Positions 27,100-35,721 of a stretch of DNA of 64,000 nt are shown here, piece by piece. The notes under the pieces were generated by a model, which saw nothing but the letters and a program-made list of their open reading frames with translations, searched no databases and was not told the origin of the DNA. The stretch spans positions 124,001 through 188,000 of the forward strand of contig NZ_JAEUAN010000005.1 of the NCBI RefSeq assembly GCF_019511445.1. Reading direction: 5' to 3'. Each line of letters starts with the position of its first letter. Position 1 is the stretch's first letter. The position numbers were made by a program, and so were the translations under genes. This DNA comes from Aliirhizobium wenxiniae (GTDB lineage Bacteria > Pseudomonadota > Alphaproteobacteria > Rhizobiales > Rhizobiaceae).

Positions 27100-28458
27100 T
27101 TACTTGGCCGACAGGAACTCGCCGACTTCCAGCAGGCTGAACTCATTGTCGTCCGCCTTGTCGACGGCACGGCCGGCAGAGAAGGGCAGGTTGTTGTCGT
27201 TGCCAATCACGATATGGGTGGCGTCGACCTGATCGACGTTTTCGATCGTGACGAAGGGCATGTCATAGACGCCGGACTTACCGCCTGCGACCTTCTTCTT
27301 GTTGTCCGGGTCCTGGATGTTCATCAGGTCGATATAGCCGATCTTGCGGACGGCCTTGCCGACATTGGCGTCATTGAACTCGATCTTGTAGACGCGCTTC
27401 AGTTCGGCCGGCGCATCGAAGCAATCCGCCTTCGGCTGCTTCGGATCGGCGCAGGCTTTGTCCTTGGTGCCGGCGCCATTGTCGCGCTCGATGACGAGGG
27501 CGGTGGTCGCGTCGAGCATGTTGAAATCGCCGATGGCGACGCCCTTTTCAGCCAGCGGATAGAGCCAGGAGCGGCCCGTCCAGGTCTTCGAGGCGATATC
27601 GAACTCGATGACGCGCAGCGCGGTGCGGCCATCGGCCTGTTCGACCTTGCCGTCTTCGAGGAAGAGCGGGCCTTCCAGCAAGCCGTAAAGCTTGGAGCCG
27701 TCCTTCGACATCGCCATGCCTTCATAACCGCCCGAACGCTTCAGGTTGAAGACAGGCAGCTTGGCCGCAGGATTGGCGGGCATGGAGAGCGTCGGATTGT
27801 CGGGAGACTTGACCGACTTGCCGTCGACCATGGTGGCGACGACGTCGGTGAGCTGGCCGAGAGCATCGACCTTGATGAGATAGGGGCCGAATTCCTCGCC
27901 GAGCCAGAAACCGTCACCGACCGGCTGGATAGACTCAATGTCGAAATCGGCGCCCGTCAGGTAACGCTTTTCCGAGCCTTCCATGACGATCGGGAAAGGC
28001 GCGATCCTGTTCGGATCCGAGAGGAAGATGTTCTTGACCACGTCCACCTTGTTGGTCGACCAGTCGAACTTCACCTGATGCAGGAAGAGCATCGCGTCGG
28101 AAGAGTTGGCCTTGGATCCGAAGCCGTTGTCGGACAACGTCCAGAACGTGCCGTCAGCCATCGCCTTGATGCCGGAAAAACCCTGAATCGGCTGGCCGTC
28201 CATCGGCAGCTTCACGTCGGTGATGCGCGCGCCATCCTTGCCGTCGACCGTGCCAAGTTTCTCGACGCGCTTGCCCGGCGTCGTGAACTTGCCGGAGGTC
28301 TTCAGGAAGTCAGGTGCATCGGCAGGTGCCGCCGTCATCGTGTTGGCCGGCAGGATCGCCTGGCCGGCGAGCTTGGCCGGAAATTCCTTGTCGTCCGCAA
28401 AGGCGGAACCGGCGAGGAGTGCGGCCATCGCAACGGAAGTGATAAAGGTTTTGGTCAT
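27100..28458 (-). CDS. Exported phytase-like esterase-domain protein
   Basis: A 452-residue periplasmic or secreted protein with a signal peptide (MTKTFITSVAMAALLAGS, cut after AFA) and an 'esterase-like activity of phytase' domain, a beta-propeller-type fold (GFSGIKAMADGTFWTLSDNGFG, GADFDIESIQPVGDGFWLGEEFG, GGYEGMAMSKDG). Proteins with this domain are annotated as phytase-like or alkaline-phosphatase-like; the substrate is not proven. The ATG at 28458 has AGGTG upstream. A degenerate PHO-box-like pair lies in its upstream region. It is a single gene next to an unrelated regulator. Confidence 0.85.
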   Translation of the reverse strand: MTKTFITSVAMAALLAGSAFADDKEFPAKLAGQAILPANTMTAAPADAPDFLKTSGKFTTPGKRVEKLGTVDGKDGARITDVKLPMDGQPIQGFSGIKAMADGTFWTLSDNGFGSKANSSDAMLFLHQVKFDWSTNKVDVVKNIFLSDPNRIAPFPIVMEGSEKRYLTGADFDIESIQPVGDGFWLGEEFGPYLIKVDALGQLTDVVATMVDGKSVKSPDNPTLSMPANPAAKLPVFNLKRSGGYEGMAMSKDGSKLYGLLEGPLFLEDGKVEQADGRTALRVIEFDIASKTWTGRSWLYPLAEKGVAIGDFNMLDATTALVIERDNGAGTKDKACADPKQPKADCFDAPAELKRVYKIEFNDANVGKAVRKIGYIDLMNIQDPDNKKKVAGGKSGVYDMPFVTIENVDQVDATHIVIGNDNNLPFSAGRAVDKADDNEFSLLEVGEFLSAK

Positions 28459-28533
28459 GAAAACACCTGATCGTTTCGCATTGAACATGCGAGTGTCGAT
28501 AGGTTGCCCGCATGACGGGCAGGTGATGGTGCG

Positions 28534-28551
28534 ATGAAGATTTGATGACTG
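28534..28551 (-). promoter_or_regulatory. Weak PHO-box-like repeat before the phytase-like gene
   Basis: On the minus strand the halves CAGTCAT and TCTTCAT, 11 bases apart in period, match CTGTCAT at six and four of seven positions. It lies about 75 bases before the start. The match is weak and is noted only because the gene product may act on organic phosphate. Confidence 0.25.
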
Positions 28552-28590
28552 GGATTTTGTTGTGCCCGCCTGCCACCGATTTGGGCGTGA

Positions 28591-29459
28591 TTATCGCGAT
28601 CCGCTGCGCAAATCATTCCAGCGGCCCGGCGTCATGCCGAAGGCCTTGCGGAAGTGTCGGGTGAAATGGGCCTGGTCGGAAAATCCTGCTGCGGCAGCTG
28701 TTTCGGCAAGTCCTGTGCCGATCGACATCAGCCTTTTGGCCTGCTCCAGTCGACGCATGACGAGATAGCGATGCGGGCTGGTGCCGAGCAACCGGCGGAA
28801 CTGCCTTGCAAGCTCATAACGGTCGATGCCGGTAATCACTTCCAGATCTTCGGAGCGCACCGCCTCGGTGCTGTTATCCTCAAGAAAATCGCGGGCGGAC
28901 AGAACAGCGGTCCGAGCCATTGCCGTCATCGCTTTGCGAGGCATGCTTGCCTGTTGCGAGAGGCCGGCGGCTATCCGCATCACCGCGTCATCGAGCACGA
29001 GGTCATCCGGCTCGCGATCCAGATCGCCGAGAATGTCGGCAAGCGCCTGCCAGAGGCCGGCATCTGCGACGATGGGGTCGCTGACAAAAGGCAGGGCGCT
29101 TCCATGGCCGTCAACGGCCCCGATCAGTTCGGGCGGCACGTAGATCATCCGGTAGATCAACCCATCAGCGGTGCCGGCGGCACCGTCATGCACCTCGTCG
29201 GGATGCAGCACGATGACATTGCCGGGATTGCTGAAGCGTTCGGAGCCACGATAACGGAATGTCTGCACGCCATGCAGCGTCATCCCAGTGCATAGGTATC
29301 GTGGCGGTGCGGTGAAAAGCCGTTTCCACGAAAACGCGCCTCGATACGCTCGACGCCCTGGCTCGGCATGGCGATACGCATGCCGTCGCGGAATTGCCCT
29401 TTGCACGAACGTTCAAGACCGTCCGCGCCGGTAGCCGCTAAATGTTCGGCTCTTTCCAT
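28591..29459 (-). pseudogene. AraC-family transcriptional regulator split by a frameshift
   Basis: The C-terminal AraC DNA-binding domain (two helix-turn-helices, GIDRYELARQFRRLLGTSPHRYL to AAAGFSDQAHFTRHFRKAFG) is intact in one frame. The N-terminal cupin-like sensing domain is divided. The first part, MERAEHLAA to SPHRHDTYALG, runs in one frame to a TGA at 29280-29282. The rest, MTLHGVQTFRYRG onward, is in the next frame from an ATG at 29281-29283. One added base at this junction restores a 289-residue protein of normal family length. Either the gene is broken, the sequence has an error, or two chains are made through the ATGA overlap. It diverges from the DUF2000 gene. Confidence 0.8.
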
Positions 29460-29481
29460 ACCCCGAACGGAGTTTTCCCGC

Positions 29482-29889
29482 ATGTTCGACACCAAGATCG
29501 CGATTGTTGTTCGCGACGACCTCGCCACCTGGCAGAAGCTCAACGTTACTGCATTTCTGACAAGCGGTATTATCGCTCAGTCACCGGCTGTCATCGGTGA
29601 AACATACCGGGACGCGGTGGGCAATGTCTATAATCCGCTGTCGATCCAGCCGATCGTGGTGCTTAGCGCGGATCAGCAGACGCTGCGCACCATCCAAAGG
29701 CGCTCTCTGGAGCGTGAAGTCACCACATCAGCTTATATAGAGGAGATGTTTGCGACCGGTCACGATGCGGCCAATCGCGAGGTGTTCTCGCAGTTCAGCC
29801 CTGACGATGCCAAGCTGGTCGGCATCGCTATGAGGGCGGAAAGGAAACAGGTCGACAAGATCACCAAGGGCGCGAAGATGCATCCCTGA
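29482..29889 (+). CDS. DUF2000 family protein
   Basis: A 135-residue protein starting MFDTKIAIVVRDDLATWQKLNVTAF, which matches the DUF2000 family (PF09391); the later GETYRDAVGNVYNPLSIQPIVVL is also typical. Function is unknown; the fold resembles peptidyl-tRNA hydrolase-type proteins. The ATG at 29482 has GGAG upstream. The gene is divergent from the AraC-type regulator, with only about 22 bases between the likely starts. From memory such pairs are common, so the regulator probably controls this gene. Confidence 0.85.
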   Translation: MFDTKIAIVVRDDLATWQKLNVTAFLTSGIIAQSPAVIGETYRDAVGNVYNPLSIQPIVVLSADQQTLRTIQRRSLEREVTTSAYIEEMFATGHDAANREVFSQFSPDDAKLVGIAMRAERKQVDKITKGAKMHP

Positions 29890-29915
29890 TGGTGGCAGTG
29901 CTCGAGCGTCGAAGC

Positions 29916-31061
29916 TTAAAGCTCGACCGCCTCGACCTTCTTGTCGACGAAGCGCAGTGCTACTCCGCCTTCGATCAGCTTCAGTGCCGTGTCGCCGAAA
30001 AGCTCCTTGCGCCAGCCGGAAAGCGCCGCGACATTGGCCTTCTCGCCTTCGGAGGCGATCTTTTCGAGATCATCCGTATTGGCGATGACTTTCGCAGCCA
30101 CGCCCTGCTTGTCGGAGATGAGCTTGAGCAGCACCTTCAGCAGTTCGACAGCCGCAGCCGTGCCTTCGGGCACATGGGAATGCTTGGGCGGATGCGGCAT
30201 GTCGGCCTTGGGCAATGCGAGCGCGGCATTGACTGCTTCCACGATGGCTGTTCCCGAGGCCGAACGCTCCCAGCCCTTCGGGATGGTGCGCAGACGACCG
30301 AGCGCTTCGGTATCCTTCGGTTGCTGCTGGGCGATTTCGTAGATCGCATCGTCCTTCAGGACACGCGACCGCGGCACATTGCGGCTGCGGGCTTCCCGCT
30401 CGCGCCATGCGGCGACGAATTTCAGGATGGCGAGTTCTGAAGGCTTGCGCAGCCGCGCCTTGAGCCGCTGCCATGCGTCGTCCGGATGCAGATCATAGGT
30501 GGACGGGTTTTCGAGGATCGCCATTTCCTCGGTCAGCCACAAAGCGCGGCCTTCACGTTCCAGCTGTTCCTTGAGCGCCAAATAGACGTCCCTCAGATGC
30601 GTGACGTCCGCCAGTGCGTAATCGAGCTGCTTTTCCGACAGCGGCCGGCGGCTCCAGTCGGTGAAGCGCGACGACTTGTCGATATGGACGTTCTTGATGC
30701 GGCTGACGAGCTGGTCATAGGAGACGCTGTCGCCGAAGCCGCAAACCATGGCGGCAACCTGCGTATCGAAGATCGGATGCGGCACCAGCTTGCCGAGATG
30801 ATGGACGATTTCGATATCCTGCCGTGCGGCATGGAAAACCTTCACCACCGCGGGGTTCGCCATCAGCTCGAAGAAGGGCGCAAGATCAAGCCCTTTTGCC
30901 AGCGGATCGACGAGAACCTCCAGGTCCGGGCTCGCCATCTGGATGAGGCAGAGTTCCGGCCAGAACGTCGTTTCTCTCAGAAACTCCGTGTCGATGGTGA
31001 TGAAATCCGATTGCGCCAGCTTGGCGCAGGCGTCTTGAAGAGCTGCGGTTGTTTCGATCAT
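29916..31061 (-). CDS. rnd: Ribonuclease D
   Basis: A 3'-5' exoribonuclease that trims tRNA precursors. The 381-residue protein has the DEDDy exonuclease set: ITIDTEF (Asp24, Glu26), FHAARQDIEIV, and YALADVTHLRDVY with the tyrosine and final aspartate. An HRDC domain follows in the middle and C-terminal part. The ATG at 31061 gives the start MIETTAALQD; a GTG 12 bases upstream is the alternative. It converges with the DUF2000 gene and has no obvious operon partner. Confidence 0.95.
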   Translation of the reverse strand: MIETTAALQDACAKLAQSDFITIDTEFLRETTFWPELCLIQMASPDLEVLVDPLAKGLDLAPFFELMANPAVVKVFHAARQDIEIVHHLGKLVPHPIFDTQVAAMVCGFGDSVSYDQLVSRIKNVHIDKSSRFTDWSRRPLSEKQLDYALADVTHLRDVYLALKEQLEREGRALWLTEEMAILENPSTYDLHPDDAWQRLKARLRKPSELAILKFVAAWREREARSRNVPRSRVLKDDAIYEIAQQQPKDTEALGRLRTIPKGWERSASGTAIVEAVNAALALPKADMPHPPKHSHVPEGTAAAVELLKVLLKLISDKQGVAAKVIANTDDLEKIASEGEKANVAALSGWRKELFGDTALKLIEGGVALRFVDKKVEAVEL

Positions 31062-31141
31062 TGGTCCGTTCACAAGCGGTGATCAACCTTCCTTTCGCGT
31101 TGAGCAGCGCATGTCAAGACCGGCAGAGGCTTGCTAAGGCG

Positions 31142-32380
31142 TTAGTCCCTGCCATCTTTTTCAGGCGGTGCCGCCAGCCGGTTGAAATAGGCGGATGTGC
31201 GCAGGAGCGCGCGAAAGCGGGAATGCCGTTCGGACAGAGGCACGGGCGGTCTCACCCCCATGCGCAGGAGCGTGAAGATGAGAAAGCCGGCGAAGATGAA
31301 GGACGTATAGGCGAAGAAGGCGCGCGGGCCGAAATACTGGAGCAGGATGGCGGCGAGCAGCGGCCCGACGATCGCGCCGACCGACCAGAAGAAAAGCAGC
31401 CCGGCCGCGATAAGCGCATATTGCCCGGGCTTGGCATGGTCGTTTCCATGCGCAGAGCACAGGGAATAGAGCGGCATGGAAAACGCGCCGAACAGGAACA
31501 CGGCGATAATATTGGCCGTCTCGTTGGTGCCCGCACCGAAGGAGAGATAACCGCCGGTCAGGATCGATCCTATCGTCGCCCAGACAATCACGCGCCGTCT
31601 GTCCAGTTTGTCCGAGTAGGCGCCGAGCGGATATTGCAGCACCACGCCGCCGATGATGCCGGCGCTCATGAATGTGGCGATCGAGGTGATGTCCATGCCG
31701 ATCTCATGCGCATAGACAGGCCCGATATTACGGAAGGCCGCCATCGAGAGACCGACGGCGATAACGCCCACGACGGCAAGCGGAGAGATCTGCCAGACCG
31801 CCTTGAGGTCGAAGGCCACGGCGTCCGGCGGGGCCGGACTGGATTTGTCGGCGATAGAAATCGGCACAAGCGACAAGGTCATCGCTATCGAAATGATGGC
31901 GAAAAGCGCCTGGCCTTCAATGCCGATCGTCGGAATGAGATATTGGGCGAAGGTGACGGAGCCGAGATCGACGAAACGATAGATCGACAGCGTTCTCGCC
32001 CGGTTTTCATTCGTGACCTTGGCGTTGATCCAGCTCTCGACAGTTGCAAATAGGCTGGCGACAGCGATGCCGATCAGGAAGCGCAGAAAAGTCCATGCGA
32101 CGGGATCGATCACCTGCGCCATCACGACGGAACAGGACGCGCCGATCGCCGCCATTGCTGCAAAGGTACGGATGTGTCCGATCGAGCGCAAAAGCCGCGA
32201 GACGTAGATGCAGCCGACGGCGAAACCGACGCTGTATCCGGCGCCGATCATGCCGATTGTCGTCGGTGAAAAGCCCTCGGCCGTGCCGCGTAGTGCGATA
32301 TAGGTGCCCTGCAGTCCGTTTCCGCCGATCAGGATGCCTGCGGTGACGAGAAGTGGCACGAGGGGCTTGATATGGCTCAT
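31142..32380 (-). CDS. Major facilitator superfamily transporter (YcaD-like)
   Basis: A 412-residue inner-membrane protein with about 12 helices. The N-half has GYSVGFAVGCIYVSRLLRSIGHIRTFA (the MFS motif A region is variant) and ATVESWINAKV, a block typical of YcaD-type permeases; the C-half has LQYPLGAYSDKLDRRRV, the repeated motif A. The substrate is unknown. The start at 32380 (MSHIKPLVPLL) is chosen because membrane topology begins there; the further upstream open frame is poorly supported and the ribosome site is weak. Confidence 0.88.
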   Translation of the reverse strand: MSHIKPLVPLLVTAGILIGGNGLQGTYIALRGTAEGFSPTTIGMIGAGYSVGFAVGCIYVSRLLRSIGHIRTFAAMAAIGASCSVVMAQVIDPVAWTFLRFLIGIAVASLFATVESWINAKVTNENRARTLSIYRFVDLGSVTFAQYLIPTIGIEGQALFAIISIAMTLSLVPISIADKSSPAPPDAVAFDLKAVWQISPLAVVGVIAVGLSMAAFRNIGPVYAHEIGMDITSIATFMSAGIIGGVVLQYPLGAYSDKLDRRRVIVWATIGSILTGGYLSFGAGTNETANIIAVFLFGAFSMPLYSLCSAHGNDHAKPGQYALIAAGLLFFWSVGAIVGPLLAAILLQYFGPRAFFAYTSFIFAGFLIFTLLRMGVRPPVPLSERHSRFRALLRTSAYFNRLAAPPEKDGRD

Positions 32381-32578
32381 CGGGGAATCTTTGCGCGGGG
32401 ATGTCGCCCCAAGCTGTAGCTTGCTTGGCAGCACTGCGACAGGCCTTTTCCACCGAAAGCTGTTCATGTTGCTGGAAAATATCAGGATGCTGCGAGTAAG
32501 CATCGGCTGGTCGCCGCCCCGGATGATTTGGACAGCCGGAGCGTGCGTTGTTATCGGCTTGGCCGCAAGAGGCGGAAG

Positions 32579-33040
32579 CTATTGTTGGGGCCTGACTTCC
32601 ATGAAGACGGATTGGCTGCCGTCCCTATGGAGCGCGATAACATCATAGGATGCATCAGGGTCAGTACCCATGCCCAGGGAACCTGCCGGCATGCCCGGAA
32701 CAGCGACGCCCACGATTGCGGGTCGGTCTGCCAAAATCTTCTGGACGACTTCGAGTGGCACATGCCCTTCGAAGATATAACCGGCCGCGAATGCCGTATG
32801 GCAGCTCTGCAATTCGTCCGGTATGCCGTAACTGGCTCTTATGATGTCCATGTCTTCGACATTTTCCACGCGAAGCGGAATGCCGGAAGCCTTGAGTGCT
32901 TCGGCCCAGCGGTCGCAGCATTGGCAGGCCGCGCCTTTATAGACGACCATTTCGGCAGCGAGGGTGGTGGTGGAAATGAGGGATGCGGCGCTCATCAGCG
33001 CGAAGGCGAACGATCTCGCCATGAAACTGTGTCTGTTCAC
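32579..33040 (-). CDS. DUF411 exported metal-binding-type protein
   Basis: A 153-residue protein with a signal peptide (about 1-29, ending TLA) and a DUF411 domain. The VVYKGAACQCCDRWAEALKASG stretch holds a CxCC cysteine cluster, and a further Cys-His pair (SCHTAF) and GHVPLEVVQKIL are conserved. Family members often occur with copper-handling genes and are annotated as metal-binding; metal identity here is inference. The start codon is GTG at 33040, with AAGGAG seven bases before it. It lies 42 bases after a small secreted cysteine-containing protein on the same strand. Confidence 0.88.
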   Translation of the reverse strand: MNRHSFMARSFAFALMSAASLISTTTLAAEMVVYKGAACQCCDRWAEALKASGIPLRVENVEDMDIIRASYGIPDELQSCHTAFAAGYIFEGHVPLEVVQKILADRPAIVGVAVPGMPAGSLGMGTDPDASYDVIALHRDGSQSVFMEVRPQQ

Positions 33041-33082
33041 GATAGGTCTCCTTGGATCAGCGAACGTTTTTCGGTTCGGCCG

Positions 33083-33451
33083 TCAGGCCGTGTGCTGTTG
33101 TCCAGGGAGGGATTTTGGGGGAGGCGGCAGCGGACCGCAAAGCACGGCTTCGAACGATATCTCAACCGCAAGCTCATAGGCAGCGGCAAGCGGTGGCTGG
33201 AAGGTTATCTGGCAATCCGGCAGGATCGCCAGCGTTGGCGATTGCGTAACGTAAGGCACGAGCACGCAACCCGCTTTGGAACACTGCTTTTCGATCCGAT
33301 AGCCGCGCGTCGGCATACGGCTGCCATGAAGGACGAATTCTATCTGGGTGGCGAACACGCGGCCGGGCATGGATGCGCCATAAACCTCGGGTCCGCGCGA
33401 TAGAGACAGCGCAGCCAGAAGCATCAGCAGGATCCGGACGGTTTTGACCAT
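33083..33451 (-). CDS. Small exported protein of unknown function
   Basis: A 122-residue protein starting MVKTVRILLMLLAALSLS, a clear signal peptide, followed by a mature part with four cysteines (EKQCSKAGC, LPDCQI, VLCG) and a proline-rich tail (GPLPPPPKSLPG). I do not recognise the family. It is upstream of and in the same direction as the DUF411 gene, so an operon with a shared envelope or metal role is plausible. The ribosome site before the ATG is weak (AGG). The paired spacing of cysteines suggests disulfides or metal binding. Confidence 0.6.
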   Translation of the reverse strand: MVKTVRILLMLLAALSLSRGPEVYGASMPGRVFATQIEFVLHGSRMPTRGYRIEKQCSKAGCVLVPYVTQSPTLAILPDCQITFQPPLAAAYELAVEISFEAVLCGPLPPPPKSLPGQQHTA

Positions 33452-33732
33452 GAACCTATGATTGCACCGGCTCGGGTCATAAGGAAAGTGGTGCCGCCAA
33501 GGACATAAGTACGCAGCCCAGCCCTCCCAATGTCGACTAACTTGCACATTGGTTTCGTGCCGGAGATGGGAGGCTTGGCCGACTATCATGTGCTAACCGG
33601 GCTTGCGCAAGCATTGCAACCTTGACAAATCGGAGCGCACATGCGCTTTTCGCGCCGATTTTCCATGCGATCGGCGGCCGTGCTTCGCACGCCGTAAAAG
33701 CCGTTCCCAAGCATCAGTCCAGGATTGAAGTC

Positions 33733-35523
33733 ATGCATCGTTACCGCAGCCACACCTGTGCAGCCCTCCGCAAGTCGGATGTCGGCTCCAATGTCCGCAT
33801 TTCCGGCTGGGTCCACCGCGTGCGAGATCATGGCGGCGTTCTCTTCGTCGACCTTCGCGACCACTATGGCATGACCCAGGTCGTCTGCGACCCGGACTCA
33901 CCGGCCTTCAAGACGGCTGAAGTCGTTCGCGGCGAATGGGTCATCCGCATCGACGGCACCGTCAAGGCGCGTTCGGAAGACACCGTCAACAAGAACATGG
34001 CGACCGGCGAAATCGAGCTTTACGCCAAGGAAATCGAAGTTCTTTCGGCCGCCAAGGAATTGCCGCTGCCGGTCTTCGGTGAGCCGGAATACCCGGAAGA
34101 CGTGCGTCTGAAGTATCGCTTCCTCGACCTGCGTCGCGAAACGCTGCACAAGAACATCGTCAAGCGCACCCAGATCATCGCCGCGATGCGCCGCGAAATG
34201 ACCGCCGGTGGCTTTACCGAATATTCGACGCCGATCCTGACGGCTTCCTCGCCGGAAGGCGCACGCGACTTCCTCGTGCCGTCGCGCATCCATCCCGGCA
34301 AGTTCTTTGCTCTGCCGCAGGCACCGCAGCAGTACAAGCAGCTGATGATGGTTGCCGGTTTCGACCGCTATTTCCAGATCGCGCCGTGCTTCCGCGATGA
34401 AGACCCGCGTGCCGACCGTCTGCCCGGCGAGTTCTACCAGCTCGACCTTGAAATGAGCTTCGTCACCCAGGAAGAAGTCTGGGAAACGATGGAGCCGGTC
34501 ATGCGCGGCATCTTCGAAGAATTCGCTGAAGGAAAGCCGGTCACCAAGGAATTCCCGCGCATCCCTTACGACGTCGCGATCCGCAAGTATGGTTCCGACA
34601 AGCCGGACCTACGCAACCCGATCGAGATGCAGGCTGTCACCGAACACTTCGCCGGTTCCGGCTTCAAGGTGTTTGCCGGCATGATCGCCTCCAACCCGAA
34701 GGTCGAAGTGTGGGCTATCCCGGCCAAGACCGGCGGTAGCCGCGCATTCTGCGATCGCATGAACGCCTGGGCACAGCAGCAGGGTCAGCCGGGCCTCGGC
34801 TACATCTTCTGGAAGGAAGAAGAGGGCAAGGTTGCCGGCTCCGGTCCGCTTGCCAAGAACATCGGTGAAGAGCGCACCGCAGCGATTGCCGCTCAGCTCG
34901 GTCTGGAAGCAGGCGATGCCTGCTTCTTCGTCGCCGGCGAACCGGAAAAGTTCTACAAGTTCGCAGGTGAAGCGCGTAACCGCGCTGCCGACGAACTGGG
35001 TCTGGCCAACAAGGACCAGTTCGCGCTGTGCTGGATCGTCGACTTCCCGTTCTTCGAATACAACGAAGAAGAAAAGAAGATCGATTTCGCCCACAACCCG
35101 TTCTCGATGCCGCAGGGCGGCCTTGAAGCACTCGAAGGCCAGGATCCGCTGACGATCAAGGCCTACCAGTACGACATGGTCTGCAACGGCTTTGAAATCG
35201 CCTCGGGCTCGATCCGTAACCAGCTGCCGGAAGTCATGGTCAAGGCCTTCGAAATGGTCGGCCTCAGCCAGCAGGACGTCGAAGACCGTTTTGGCGGCCT
35301 CTACCGTGCCTTCCAGTACGGTGCGCCTCCGCATGGCGGCATGGCAGCCGGTGTCGACCGCGTCGTCATGCTCCTGACTGGTGCCAAGAACCTGCGCGAA
35401 ATCACGCTGTTCCCGATGAACCAGCAGGCACAGGACCTTCTGATGGGCGCCCCGTCGGAAGCAACTCCGACCCAGCTGCGCGAACTGGCGATCCGCCCGA
35501 TCCCGCCGGTAAAGAAGGACTGA
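33733..35523 (+). CDS. aspS: Aspartate--tRNA ligase
   Basis: Class II aminoacyl-tRNA synthetase of 596 residues, the bacterial type. It has an N-terminal OB-fold anticodon-binding domain ([23 protein letters not shown]), motif 2 ([10 protein letters not shown]), the bacterial GAD insertion domain and motif 3 ([18 protein letters not shown]). Many alphaproteobacterial enzymes are non-discriminating and charge both tRNA-Asp and tRNA-Asn; this cannot be decided here. The start [12 protein letters not shown] at 33733 matches the family; the open frame upstream does not. It stands alone, with a divergent small gene upstream. Confidence 0.98.
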   Translation: MHRYRSHTCAALRKSDVGSNVRISGWVHRVRDHGGVLFVDLRDHYGMTQVVCDPDSPAFKTAEVVRGEWVIRIDGTVKARSEDTVNKNMATGEIELYAKEIEVLSAAKELPLPVFGEPEYPEDVRLKYRFLDLRRETLHKNIVKRTQIIAAMRREMTAGGFTEYSTPILTASSPEGARDFLVPSRIHPGKFFALPQAPQQYKQLMMVAGFDRYFQIAPCFRDEDPRADRLPGEFYQLDLEMSFVTQEEVWETMEPVMRGIFEEFAEGKPVTKEFPRIPYDVAIRKYGSDKPDLRNPIEMQAVTEHFAGSGFKVFAGMIASNPKVEVWAIPAKTGGSRAFCDRMNAWAQQQGQPGLGYIFWKEEEGKVAGSGPLAKNIGEERTAAIAAQLGLEAGDACFFVAGEPEKFYKFAGEARNRAADELGLANKDQFALCWIVDFPFFEYNEEEKKIDFAHNPFSMPQGGLEALEGQDPLTIKAYQYDMVCNGFEIASGSIRNQLPEVMVKAFEMVGLSQQDVEDRFGGLYRAFQYGAPPHGGMAAGVDRVVMLLTGAKNLREITLFPMNQQAQDLLMGAPSEATPTQLRELAIRPIPPVKKD

Positions 35524-35721
35524 TCTCAGTCCCTCAATCTGCCAATTGTCAAGCAATTTCGACGGCGGCCCTAGGGTCGCCGTTTTTGCATGGCCGTGCA
35601 ATGCATGTGTGCATTTCTGCGTTGCAGAACTGTCATCGAAATTTCGCTTCTGGATTGATGTTTATTTAAGGTCCGCAAGGCACTTATCCCGGAAAACGCA
35701 TCTGCCTCGGGATTTTCAGAC

